Positions 1 through 5,088 of a DNA stretch of 5,637 nucleotides are shown here, piece after piece. A program made the translations under genes and the position numbers. The notes beneath the pieces were generated by a model. The model worked only from the letters and a program-made list of their open reading frames with translations, had not been told where the DNA came from and ran no database searches. Positions within the stretch are counted from its first letter, which is position 1. Each line of letters opens with the position of its first letter. The stretch is taken from NCBI GenBank assembly GCA_903918155.1, contig CAIXDD010000174.1:1-5637 (forward strand). The letters are read 5' to 3'. This DNA is from an uncultured Hyphomicrobiales bacterium. GTDB taxonomy: Bacteria > Pseudomonadota > Alphaproteobacteria > Rhizobiales > Beijerinckiaceae.

Positions 1-278
1 CTGACGGAGCCGGTCGCCACGGGCGCATAGCCCAGCGCCCCGGGCGGGGGGCTTGCGACGGCGCGCGGCCCGCCCTCGACCTCCACCCGCATCCGTTCCC
101 CGATGCGCGCGCATCCCTCGCCGCTCATCAGCGCGACATAGCCGGCGCCGTAGATCGCGCAGCGATTGGCCTCCGCCAAAATCTCCTGCGCCGACGCGCC
201 TATGGGCGCCGCGGCGAAAAAGGCGGCGCCGGCGGCCAGACGAACGCGCAATCGCAATCGGCGGGGGAACAGGGGCAT
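1..278 (-). CDS. Porin-like exported protein, N-terminal part (3' end outside window)
   Basis: The frame is open for 92 codons from the ATG at 278 to the window edge, so the C-terminus is missing. Residues 1-30 form a classical signal peptide: a basic stretch (RRLRLRVR), a hydrophobic core, and a likely cleavage site after ASA at residue 30. The mature start carries C40-x2-YGAGY, then C56-ARIG and RMRVEVEG. This resembles the N-terminus of alphaproteobacterial porins, where a Cys-x2-YG-x-G segment precedes a second Cys and an IGG-x-VR segment leading into the first beta-strand. A Gly/Pro-rich stretch follows instead of an obvious strand, so it could be a short porin-related periplasmic protein rather than a full barrel. 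The start is supported by a GGAG Shine-Dalgarno four bases before ATG (283-286) and by a good promoter just upstream. The exported location is well supported; the porin relationship is moderate. Confidence 0.6.
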   Translation of the reverse strand, partial: MPLFPRRLRLRVRLAAGAAFFAAAPIGASAQEILAEANRCAIYGAGYVALMSGEGCARIGERMRVEVEGGPRAVASPPPGALGYAPVATGSV

Positions 279-297
279 GAGGCTCCGGCCTGTGGTG

Positions 298-317
298 AAC
301 GATTCGTTAAAAACGAA
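298..317. promoter_or_regulatory. Overlapping AACGA palindromes, possible operator
   Basis: Two palindromes share an arm. AACGA-T-TCGTT (298-308) is a perfect 11-bp odd palindrome, and TTCGTT-AAA-AACGAA (303-317) is a perfect 15-bp inverted repeat. Together they give three alternating copies of AACGA or its complement. They cover the predicted -10 element and start point of the porin-like gene, where a repressor would be expected to bind. On RNA the second one could form only a 6-bp hairpin with a 3-nt loop. No regulator is identified. Confidence 0.35.
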
Positions 318-337
318 GGACTTCCTGCCTGAGGCAA
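308..337 (-). promoter_or_regulatory. Predicted sigma70-type promoter of the porin-like gene
   Basis: On the minus strand there is a TTGCCT -35 element (337-332), an 18-bp spacer and a TTTTTA -10 element (313-308). Transcription would begin near 300, giving a leader of about 20-25 nt that contains the GGAG ribosome-binding site. The same TTGCCT -35 hexamer occurs upstream of gshA. The assignment is by eye against the consensus. Confidence 0.4.
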
Positions 338-395
338 GATCGTGGCGAGATCGTGAACATGGCCGCAGCCGGGCGACTTATCCGCGCGCGCTCAT

Positions 396-419
396 GAAAA
401 TTCAGGCGCGCAAGGCGCC
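396..419 (-). terminator. Weak terminator-like hairpin after rsmE
   Basis: About 33 bp past the rsmE stop, the minus-strand transcript reads GGCGC-CTTGC-GCGCC followed by TGAATTTTC. This is a 5-bp all-GC stem with a 5-nt loop and a short imperfect T-tract. It is the only candidate factor-independent terminator between rsmE and the porin-like gene. The stem is short and the T-run is interrupted, so it may be inefficient or a chance structure. Confidence 0.35.
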
Positions 420-452
420 GGGCGCTATTGCGAGTCCTTGAGAGCGAGTCAC

Positions 453-1202
453 TTAGCGCCAGTCGCCCAAGGCGATCTGGACGGCGGCGAGCGCCGCCAC
501 GGCGGCCGTGTCCGCCCGCAGGATGCGCGGCCCCAGCGAGACGGGCAGCGCGCCGGGCAGGGCCAGCAGCATGCGCCGCTCCGCCTCGTCGAATCCCCCT
601 TCCGGGCCGATCAGGACCGCCAGCGGCGGGGCCGTCGCGCCGGCGGCCGCCCGCAGCGCGGCGACCGGATCGCCCACGGGGGCGTCTTCGTCGCAGAACA
701 CGAGCAAGCGGTCGGCGGGCCAATCGGCGAGGGCGCGCTCCAGACGGACGGGCTCCTCCACCTGCGCAAGGGTCAGCAGGCCGCATTGCTCGGCCGCCTC
801 GACGCAATTGGCGCGCATGCGCTCCACATTCACGCGCTGGGCCTGCGTGCGCCGGGTGAGCACGGGCCGCAGCCGGGTCGCGCCCATCTCCACGGCCTTC
901 TGCGCCATGTAGTCCAGCCGGGCGTGCTTGAGCGGGGCGAAAAGGTAGTCCACGTCGCCCGCCGGCGTCTGCGCCCGCTCCTGCGCCTCCACGGCGAGGG
1001 CGGCCTCCTTGCGGCTGGCGGCGACGAGCCTGGCCCGCCATTCCCCATGCCGGCCGTTGAAGGCCAGCAAAGGATCGCCCTCGCGCATGCGCAGCACGTT
1101 CAGGAGGTAATTCGATTGCTCCTTCGAGAGGGGGACCCGCGCGCCCGGCGCAAGGTCCGCCGCCACACAAAGCCGCTGGGCGTTGAAATCGTATCGAGCC
1201 AT
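453..1202 (-). CDS. rsmE: 16S rRNA (uracil(1498)-N(3))-methyltransferase RsmE
   Basis: RsmE uses S-adenosylmethionine to methylate N3 of U1498 in 16S rRNA of the assembled 30S subunit, in the cytoplasm. The 249-residue product has the usual family length. Residues 1-80 form the N-terminal RNA-binding domain with NYLLNVLRMREGD (31-43). The SPOUT catalytic domain follows, with KHARLDYMAQKAVEMGA (92-108), EAAEQC (135-140), the cofactor-knot motif LIGPEGGF (197-204) and LGPRILRADTA (223-233), ending in a GDW tail like the E. coli enzyme's GDL. Small departures are Asn31 where E. coli has His, Leu142 where E. coli has Arg after EQCG, and RADTA for RTETT. The ATG at 1202 is chosen because MARYDF begins at the natural domain start and GGGA lies about 10 nt upstream; an in-frame ATG six codons earlier (1220) has its purine run directly abutting it. 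The gene diverges from the secreted-protein gene. Confidence 0.96.
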   Translation of the reverse strand: MARYDFNAQRLCVAADLAPGARVPLSKEQSNYLLNVLRMREGDPLLAFNGRHGEWRARLVAASRKEAALAVEAQERAQTPAGDVDYLFAPLKHARLDYMAQKAVEMGATRLRPVLTRRTQAQRVNVERMRANCVEAAEQCGLLTLAQVEEPVRLERALADWPADRLLVFCDEDAPVGDPVAALRAAAGATAPPLAVLIGPEGGFDEAERRMLLALPGALPVSLGPRILRADTAAVAALAAVQIALGDWR

Positions 1203-1307
1203 GCCGCCGGTGTCCCACATTCCCGCCGCCGGCGGAAGGCGGCGATGGGGCGCATTCGACCGGTTTCCCGTCCCGATCCTTCGCCATAGGCGGCCAAGGG
1301 CGCGCGC

Positions 1308-1344
1308 TCCGCCGGGCTCTGGCTTGCCCTTGGTCCGCCGGGCT
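1308..1344. repeat. 11-bp direct repeat in the rsmE / secreted-protein intergenic region
   Basis: TCCGCCGGGCT occurs at 1308-1318 and again at 1334-1344, a 26-bp period, and both copies are followed by T-rich/TGG sequence. The second copy lies inside the spacer of the predicted promoter of the downstream rightward gene. It could be a pair of protein-binding sites or a small tandem duplication, but an 11-mer of this composition is not very improbable in such GC-rich DNA. Confidence 0.3.
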
Positions 1345-1353
1345 TGGTAAGAC
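1324..1353 (+). promoter_or_regulatory. Possible promoter of the secreted protein-ubiA unit
   Basis: TTGCCC (1324-1329), an 18-bp spacer and TAAGAC (1348-1353) form the best sigma70-like match on the plus strand in this intergenic region. The -35 matches the TTGCCT seen before gshA and the porin-like gene. The -10 is poor. The leader would be about 40-55 nt. No comparably good promoter for rsmE is visible on the opposite strand. Confidence 0.28.
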
Positions 1354-1401
1354 AGGCGTCTTCTCGGGACGTCGCTGGTCCGGGCCGGCCGTCGCGCGTG
1401 C

Positions 1402-1851
1402 ATGGGTGATCGAATGAGCGCAATGCTGAAAGCCGCGGCCCTGTCTGTGGGCGTCCTCCTGGCGGGCGTCGTCGGCGCCGCCGCGCAGAGCTGCAACGAG
1501 GACATCGCCGCCTTGCAGCAGAAACGTCAGGGCCATATCGAGGCGCTCAACAAATTGAGCAAGGCCGGCAATGGCAAGCTCGATCCCATCGCCGCCTGTC
1601 CGCGCCTGCGCAATCTCGCCGCCCTCGAGCGCGAGATGGCGGCCTATATGGAGAAGAACCAGAGCTGGTGCTCCATCCCCGAACAGATCGTCGAACAGGT
1701 GAAGGACGGCAGCGGCAAGACCGGGCAGATGGCCGGGCAGGCGTGCAAGGTCGCCGCCGAAATGCGCAAGATGCAGCAACAATCCGCGGGCGGACTCGGC
1801 GGTCCCGTCGGCGGCCCGCCGGCGCTGCAATTGCCGCGCGGACCGCTGTGA
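1402..1851 (+). CDS. Small secreted four-cysteine protein, conserved hypothetical
   Basis: I recognise this as a type of uncharacterised exported protein seen in Rhizobiales, but I cannot assign a function. Residues 1-29 form a signal peptide (hydrophobic core AAALSVGVLLAGVVGAAA), with cleavage probably near AAA-QS just before the first cysteine. The mature part is about 120 residues, predicted mostly helical and charged, with cysteines at 31, 66, 90 and 115. These suit two disulfides in the oxidising periplasm. Conserved-looking segments are NGKLDPIAACPRLR (57-70) and AYMEKNQSWCSIP (81-93). The C-terminus (from about 128) is a Gly/Pro-rich, probably disordered tail. In-frame ATGs at 1402, 1414 and 1423 all preserve the signal peptide and none has a strong Shine-Dalgarno, so the exact start is uncertain. 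ubiA follows 28 bp downstream on the same strand, so the two are probably co-transcribed without implying a shared function. Confidence 0.85.
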   Translation: MGDRMSAMLKAAALSVGVLLAGVVGAAAQSCNEDIAALQQKRQGHIEALNKLSKAGNGKLDPIAACPRLRNLAALEREMAAYMEKNQSWCSIPEQIVEQVKDGSGKTGQMAGQACKVAAEMRKMQQQSAGGLGGPVGGPPALQLPRGPL

Positions 1852-1879
1852 GCGCGCCCGCGCCCCGCGCCTGAGCGAC

Positions 1880-2809
1880 GTGCCGACCCTTCCCGATTCC
1901 GTTCCCCCCAATGCGCTCCTGCGCAGGCTTCCGCAGGCCTGGACGCCCTATGTGCAGCTTGCGCGCATCGACCGTCCCATCGGCTGGCAATTGCTGCTGC
2001 TGCCGTGCTGGTGGTCGGATGCGCTGGCCGCCGTCGCGCAGGGACGCGCGCCCCTGTGGGGCCATCTCGCGCTGTTCACGATCGGCGCGATCTCCATGCG
2101 CGGCGCGGGCTCCGCGTGGAACGATCTCGTGGACCGCGACATCGACCGGCAGGTCGAGCGCACGAAACATCGCCCGCTCGCTTCAGGCCGGCTCACGCCG
2201 CGCCAGGCGAAAATCTTCCTGCTCTGCCTCGCGCTCGTCGGCGGGCTCGTGCTCATCGCCTTCGACTGGTTCGCCATTGGCGTCGGCATGGCCTCGCTGA
2301 TCGTCGTGGCCGCCTATCCCTTCGCCAAGCGCTTCACCTTCTGGCCGCAGGCGGTGCTGGGCCTCGCCTTCGCCTGGGGCGGGCTGATGGGCTGGGCCGG
2401 CGCCATGGGCTCGCTGGCCGCGCCCGCTTTCCTCATCTACGCCTGCGCGATCTTCTGGACGATCGGCTATGACACGATCTACGCGCTGCAGGACGCGCGC
2501 GACGACGCCATCGTCGGCGTGCGCTCGACCGCGCGCCTGTTCGGCGAGGACGTGAAAAGCGGGGTCGGCGCCTTTTACGGCGCGGCGGCGCTCGCTGGCG
2601 TTCTGGCGCTGTGGGGCGTGGGCGCCGGCCCTGCGAGCTGGCTCGGCCTCGCCGGCTTCGCCGCCCATCTGGCCTGGCAGGTCGCGCGCATGCGTCGCGA
2701 CGATGTGGGCGCCGCGCTGGCGCTCTTCCGGTCGAACCGCGACGCCGGGCTCATCCTGTTCGCGGGGCTGGCGCTCGACGGCGTGCTCGTCGCCTGGTCT
2801 CACTCATAA
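1880..2809 (+). CDS. ubiA: 4-hydroxybenzoate polyprenyltransferase UbiA
   Basis: UbiA is an inner-membrane prenyltransferase that joins 4-hydroxybenzoate to a polyprenyl diphosphate (probably decaprenyl in this lineage), the step that commits the ring to ubiquinone synthesis. The 309-residue protein shows the family's two Asp-rich motifs. NDLVDRDID (81-89) fits NDxxDxxxD, which binds the diphosphate through Mg2+, and YDTIYALQDARDD (197-209) is the second. Other family features are DRPIGWQLLLLPCWWS (31-46), the KHRPLASG segment (96-103) after the first motif and FRSNRDAGLI (283-292). The rest is eight to nine hydrophobic helices. The start is GTG at 1880; there is no in-frame ATG before Met73, and the upstream GAG-containing sequence is a weak ribosome-binding site. 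With the GTG start this suggests modest translation, perhaps helped by coupling to the gene ending 28 bp upstream. Its last 10 bp overlap the convergent DUF6101 gene. Confidence 0.95.
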   Translation: MPTLPDSVPPNALLRRLPQAWTPYVQLARIDRPIGWQLLLLPCWWSDALAAVAQGRAPLWGHLALFTIGAISMRGAGSAWNDLVDRDIDRQVERTKHRPLASGRLTPRQAKIFLLCLALVGGLVLIAFDWFAIGVGMASLIVVAAYPFAKRFTFWPQAVLGLAFAWGGLMGWAGAMGSLAAPAFLIYACAIFWTIGYDTIYALQDARDDAIVGVRSTARLFGEDVKSGVGAFYGAAALAGVLALWGVGAGPASWLGLAGFAAHLAWQVARMRRDDVGAALALFRSNRDAGLILFAGLALDGVLVAWSHS

Positions 2810-3378
2810 CAGACGATCTCGCGCTCGCCCTTGTGCAGGCCGATGTCCCCCAGCGCGCCGCCCCGCGTCAGGCCCATGCGCCGGCGCGGCTGAAAGCGCC
2901 CGCGGCTGCGCCATGTGGCGGGCGTCCCGCGCCTGCGGGCCATGGCGGGACAACATGCCGCGTCCGCGCCCGCCGGCTCGTCCTCGCGCTCCGCCGGCTC
3001 CAGCGCGCCGCCGTCGCGCTCCACCAGCGGGCTCTGGGTGAGGAAATCGGCCCAGGCGCGCCAATCGGCGAGAATCTGCGTCTCGTCGAAGGCCTCCGTC
3101 AGGATGACGCTAAGATCGGGATCGTCATGGCGCAGCGTCACGCGAAAATGCGCGCGTCCGCGCGGCGCATCCTCCAGCGAGAGCACCACGCCGCGATAGG
3201 CCTGCGTCGGGACTGCGATCTTCATGCCCACGCCCGCATAGCGGCGGCGGATCGTCACGCGGCTGCGGGTCAGCGTCACGTCGCGTTCCCCGCCGTCCGC
3301 CCGCGCGTCGCGCAGGCCCGCCGCCGAACGCGGCGTCGCGGCCGGAAAGCTGGAAGGATTGGCGCTGGATTCGGTCAT
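2800..3378 (-). CDS. DUF6101-like protein of unknown function
   Basis: The product matches my recollection of DUF6101, a Rhizobiales family of about 190 residues with no known role. From the ATG at 3378 it has 192 residues. In order it shows DARADGG (24-30), a basic beta-like segment VTLTRSRVTIRRR (34-46), GMKIAVPTQAYRGV (51-64), LRHDDPDLSVIL (82-93), WRAWADFL (106-113), an acidic Ala/Pro-rich linker (128-140) with a Cys pair at 142-143, a strongly basic stretch (147-170) and a GEREIVCYE end. There is no signal peptide or membrane segment, so it is probably cytoplasmic; the basic C-terminal part could bind nucleic acid or membrane lipid, which is inference. The ATG at 3378 is preferred because a GGGGG run lies 6-10 nt upstream; an ATG at 3408 would add ten residues but has no ribosome-binding site. 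The gene lies downstream of gshA on the same strand, after a 171-bp gap. Confidence 0.82.
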   Translation of the reverse strand: MTESSANPSSFPAATPRSAAGLRDARADGGERDVTLTRSRVTIRRRYAGVGMKIAVPTQAYRGVVLSLEDAPRGRAHFRVTLRHDDPDLSVILTEAFDETQILADWRAWADFLTQSPLVERDGGALEPAEREDEPAGADAACCPAMARRRGTPATWRSRGRFQPRRRMGLTRGGALGDIGLHKGEREIVCYE

Positions 3379-3424
3379 GTCGGCCCCCGTGTCTGATGGG
3401 GCGAGCATGGCCGAGGGGCGGGCG

Positions 3425-3484
3425 GCGAGTCCCTAACGCTTCTGGTTAAAATCGCCTGAATCAGTAACTTACGGACAGACTCGC
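3425..3484. repeat. 7-bp inverted repeat flanking an AT-rich patch upstream of the DUF6101 gene
   Basis: GCGAGTC (3425-3431) and GACTCGC (3478-3484) are inverted copies enclosing 46 bp that are clearly more AT-rich than the surroundings (for example GGTTAAAATC, and CTGA-A-TCAG at 3456-3464). The DUF6101 promoter should lie here, but I could not find a hexamer pair matching the TTGCC-type promoters elsewhere in the window. The arms are short and far apart, so this is noted as structure without a function. Confidence 0.25.
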
Positions 3485-3509
3485 AGGGCTTTCGCGCGCG
3501 ATGGTCGAC

Positions 3510-3564
3510 GCCTGCCTGACCAATTGGATCAAATTGTCCGCAATTGGTTTCACAAGCGGCAGGC
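3510..3564. repeat. Interrupted inverted repeat with three helically phased (C/A)AATTG units
   Basis: Outer arms GCCTGCC (3510-3516) and GGCAGGC (3558-3564) and inner arms ACCAATTG (3519-3526) and CAATTGGT (3541-3548) are perfect inverted copies separated by unpaired bases. Inside, CAATTG, AAATTG and CAATTG begin at 3521, 3531 and 3541, exactly 10 bp apart, so three AATT tracts face one side of the helix. The right half contains the gshA stop codon (3550-3552) and last codons. There is no T-tract after the fold on the gshA strand, so a standard terminator is unlikely; a bent-DNA site, a dimeric operator for the DUF6101 gene, or a 3' RNA structure are possible. Confidence 0.5.
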
Positions 3565-4929
3565 TTCGAAGGCCGGCCGGACCGAGCCCTTCCAGGGCCC
3601 CTCGAACAGCGCGATCAGCTCCTGCGCGGCGGTGCGGCCGCGCGCGACGCGCTCGTCGAGGAGATCGAGATAGATCGTCTCGTCGGCGCCTGTCGCGTCG
3701 CGCCGCGCGCGTTTGCGCAGGCCTGCGCGCGAAAGCGCGAGCGCGTCGGCCGCCACGTCGCGCGCGCTGCGTCCTGCGATCTGCGCGTCGAAGCCGCGCG
3801 TCGGCGCCTCGTCGCGCAGGCGCTGGCGCTCGTGCGCGCTCCATCCCTTCACGAGATCCCATGCGGCGGCGAGGCAATCCTCGTCATAGAGCAGGCCCAC
3901 GAAGAATGCGGAGAGCGCGAGGATATGCGCCTGCGAGCCGGAATCGGCGCCGCGCATCTCCATATAGCGCTTGAGGCGCACTTCCGGGAAAATCGTGGAG
4001 AGGTGGTTCGCCCAATCGGACATGGTGGCGCGTTGCCCCGGCAGCGCGTCGAGCCGGCCTTCGAGCAAATGGCGGAAATCCGCGCCCGCCACGTCGTGAT
4101 AGGTCTCGCCGCGCTTGACGAAATACATCGGCGTGCGCAGCGCGTAATCCACATAGCGCTCGAAGCCGAACCCTTCTTCGAAGACGAAGGGCAGCATGCC
4201 CGCGCGCTGGTTGTCGGTGTCGCGCCAGATCTCCGAGCGCTCGGACTGGCGCCCGTTCAGGCGGCCGTCGGCGAAAGGCGAATTGGCGAACAGGATCGTC
4301 GCGATGGGCTGCAGCGCGATCGAAACGCGCAGCTTGCGCACCATGTCGGCTTCGCTGCGGAAGTCCACGTTCACCTGCACCGTCGAGGTGCGGTACATCA
4401 TGTCGAGGCCGCGCGAGCCGACCTTGGGCATGTAATCGGTCATGATGCGATAGCGGCTCTTGGGCATGCGCGGCGTTTCGTCGAGCCGCCAGAGCGGGCT
4501 CATGCCCAGACCCAGAAAGCCGACGCCGTGGCGCTGGGCGACCGCATTGGCGACCGTCATATGCGCCTGCAATTCGTCGCGCGTGCCATGCACGTCCTCA
4601 AGCGGCGCGCCCGACAATTCGAACTGGCCGCCGGGCTCCAGCGAGATCGCGCCGCCCGCCTTGGGATCGAACAGGCCGATCAGCGCGGCGCCGTCGGTGA
4701 TCGGCTCCCAGCCGGTCGCCGCCTGCACGCCGTCCAGCAGGGCCTTGATCCCGCCGCGCCCGCGCGCGCCCTCGTAAGGGACGGGCGAAAGGTCGTCGAG
4801 ATAGAAGGGGAATTTCTCGTGTTCGGTGCCCAGCAGAAACGGCCCCTGCGGCTTGCAGCCGGCTTCGAGCCATGCAGTCAGCTCGCGCGGCGAGGAGACG
4901 GGGGTCGTGTCAGAGACGTCGCGGGCCAT
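3550..4929 (-). CDS. gshA: Glutamate-cysteine ligase, plant/alphaproteobacterial type
   Basis: This cytoplasmic enzyme ligates L-glutamate and L-cysteine with ATP to gamma-glutamylcysteine, the first and usually rate-limiting step of glutathione synthesis. The 459-residue product belongs to the plant-like GCL family of alphaproteobacteria, distinct from E. coli GshA. Recognisable segments are LGTEHEKF (33-40), ISLEPGGQFELSG (95-107) with glutamates suited to metal/ATP binding, MTDYMP (163-168), YRTSTVQVNVDF (179-190), LFANSPFADGRLNG (213-226) and RYMEMRGADSG (321-331). Only three cysteines (25, 352, 457) are present, so the disulfide switch of plant enzymes is not obviously conserved. The start at 4929 (MARDVSD) is preferred: it follows AGAAAG and lies about 40 nt downstream of a good promoter, whereas the in-frame ATGs at 5004 and 4980 fall in the promoter's -35 and -10 elements. 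gshB is not in the window. Confidence 0.96.
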   Translation of the reverse strand: MARDVSDTTPVSSPRELTAWLEAGCKPQGPFLLGTEHEKFPFYLDDLSPVPYEGARGRGGIKALLDGVQAATGWEPITDGAALIGLFDPKAGGAISLEPGGQFELSGAPLEDVHGTRDELQAHMTVANAVAQRHGVGFLGLGMSPLWRLDETPRMPKSRYRIMTDYMPKVGSRGLDMMYRTSTVQVNVDFRSEADMVRKLRVSIALQPIATILFANSPFADGRLNGRQSERSEIWRDTDNQRAGMLPFVFEEGFGFERYVDYALRTPMYFVKRGETYHDVAGADFRHLLEGRLDALPGQRATMSDWANHLSTIFPEVRLKRYMEMRGADSGSQAHILALSAFFVGLLYDEDCLAAAWDLVKGWSAHERQRLRDEAPTRGFDAQIAGRSARDVAADALALSRAGLRKRARRDATGADETIYLDLLDERVARGRTAAQELIALFEGPWKGSVRPAFEACRL

Positions 4930-4975
4930 GGCGCTTTCTGTCTGGGCGGGGTGCGCCCGCTCCGAAGGATGGCAT

Positions 4976-5004
4976 TTCATAGGCTTTGGCGGGCCCGGAG
5001 GCAA
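4976..5004 (-). promoter_or_regulatory. Predicted sigma70-type promoter of gshA
   Basis: On the minus strand TTGCCT (5004-4999), a 17-bp spacer and TATGAA (4981-4976) form the best promoter match in the window. Transcription would start near 4969, leaving about 40 nt before the ATG at 4929. The optimal spacing and the TATGAA -10 make it fairly convincing, and it helps decide the gshA start. Confidence 0.55.
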
Positions 5005-5015
5005 ACCCGGCGCGA

Positions 5016-5061
5016 GCGCCGGCTTGTCGGCGCCGCGCGCCGGCCTAGGGTGGGCGCCGGC
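5016..5061. repeat. Three GCGCCGGC copies upstream of the flippase gene
   Basis: The 8-mer GCGCCGGC occurs at 5016-5023, 5037-5044 and 5054-5061, all in one orientation within 46 bp of the divergent gshA/flippase region. The copies bracket the possible flippase promoter. The motif is close to self-complementary and very GC-rich, so chance repetition in this genome is a real alternative. Confidence 0.25.
5024..5051 (+). promoter_or_regulatory. Possible promoter of the flippase gene
   Basis: TTGTCG (5024-5029), a 16-bp spacer and TAGGGT (5046-5051) are the best plus-strand hexamer pair before the gene, giving a leader of roughly 30 nt. The -10 is weak. Overlap with the gshA promoter is avoided: the -35 elements of the two divergent promoters lie about 20 bp apart. 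Confidence 0.28.
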
Positions 5062-5088
5062 GAGTCGATTCGCCCATTCAGGACGCCG

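Noticed and set aside
1211..1245. GC-rich hairpin (CCGCCGCCGGCGG region) just upstream of rsmE as a terminator or riboswitch
   Set aside because: There is no T-tract and it lies immediately before the start codon; such self-complementary CCG/CGG runs are common in this base composition.
307..1911. A 534-codon open frame on the minus strand
   Set aside because: It covers rsmE in another frame and runs antisense to the secreted-protein gene. Its product is Arg/Gly/Ala-rich low-complexity sequence with no recognisable motif, as expected from GC-rich shadow frames.
2183..2803. A 206-codon open frame antisense to ubiA
   Set aside because: The composition is Ala/Arg/Glu/Gly low complexity, and ubiA on the other strand has clear catalytic motifs, so this is a mirror frame.
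3433..3450. Possible CtrA box (CTAACGCTTCTGGTTAA)
   Set aside because: The CtrA consensus is TTAA-N7-TTAA. Here the spacing between CTAA and TTAA is 9 and the first half is imperfect, so only a half-site fits.
3461..3877. A minus-strand open frame crossing the gshA end and the AT-rich intergenic element
   Set aside because: Most of it is an Arg-rich out-of-frame reading of gshA; only the last part enters intergenic DNA and no start signal or family motif supports it.
4930..5004. N-terminally extended GshA starting at 5004 or 4980
   Set aside because: The extra residues (MPPGPPKPMKCH...) do not resemble the family, have no ribosome-binding site, and coincide with a good promoter.
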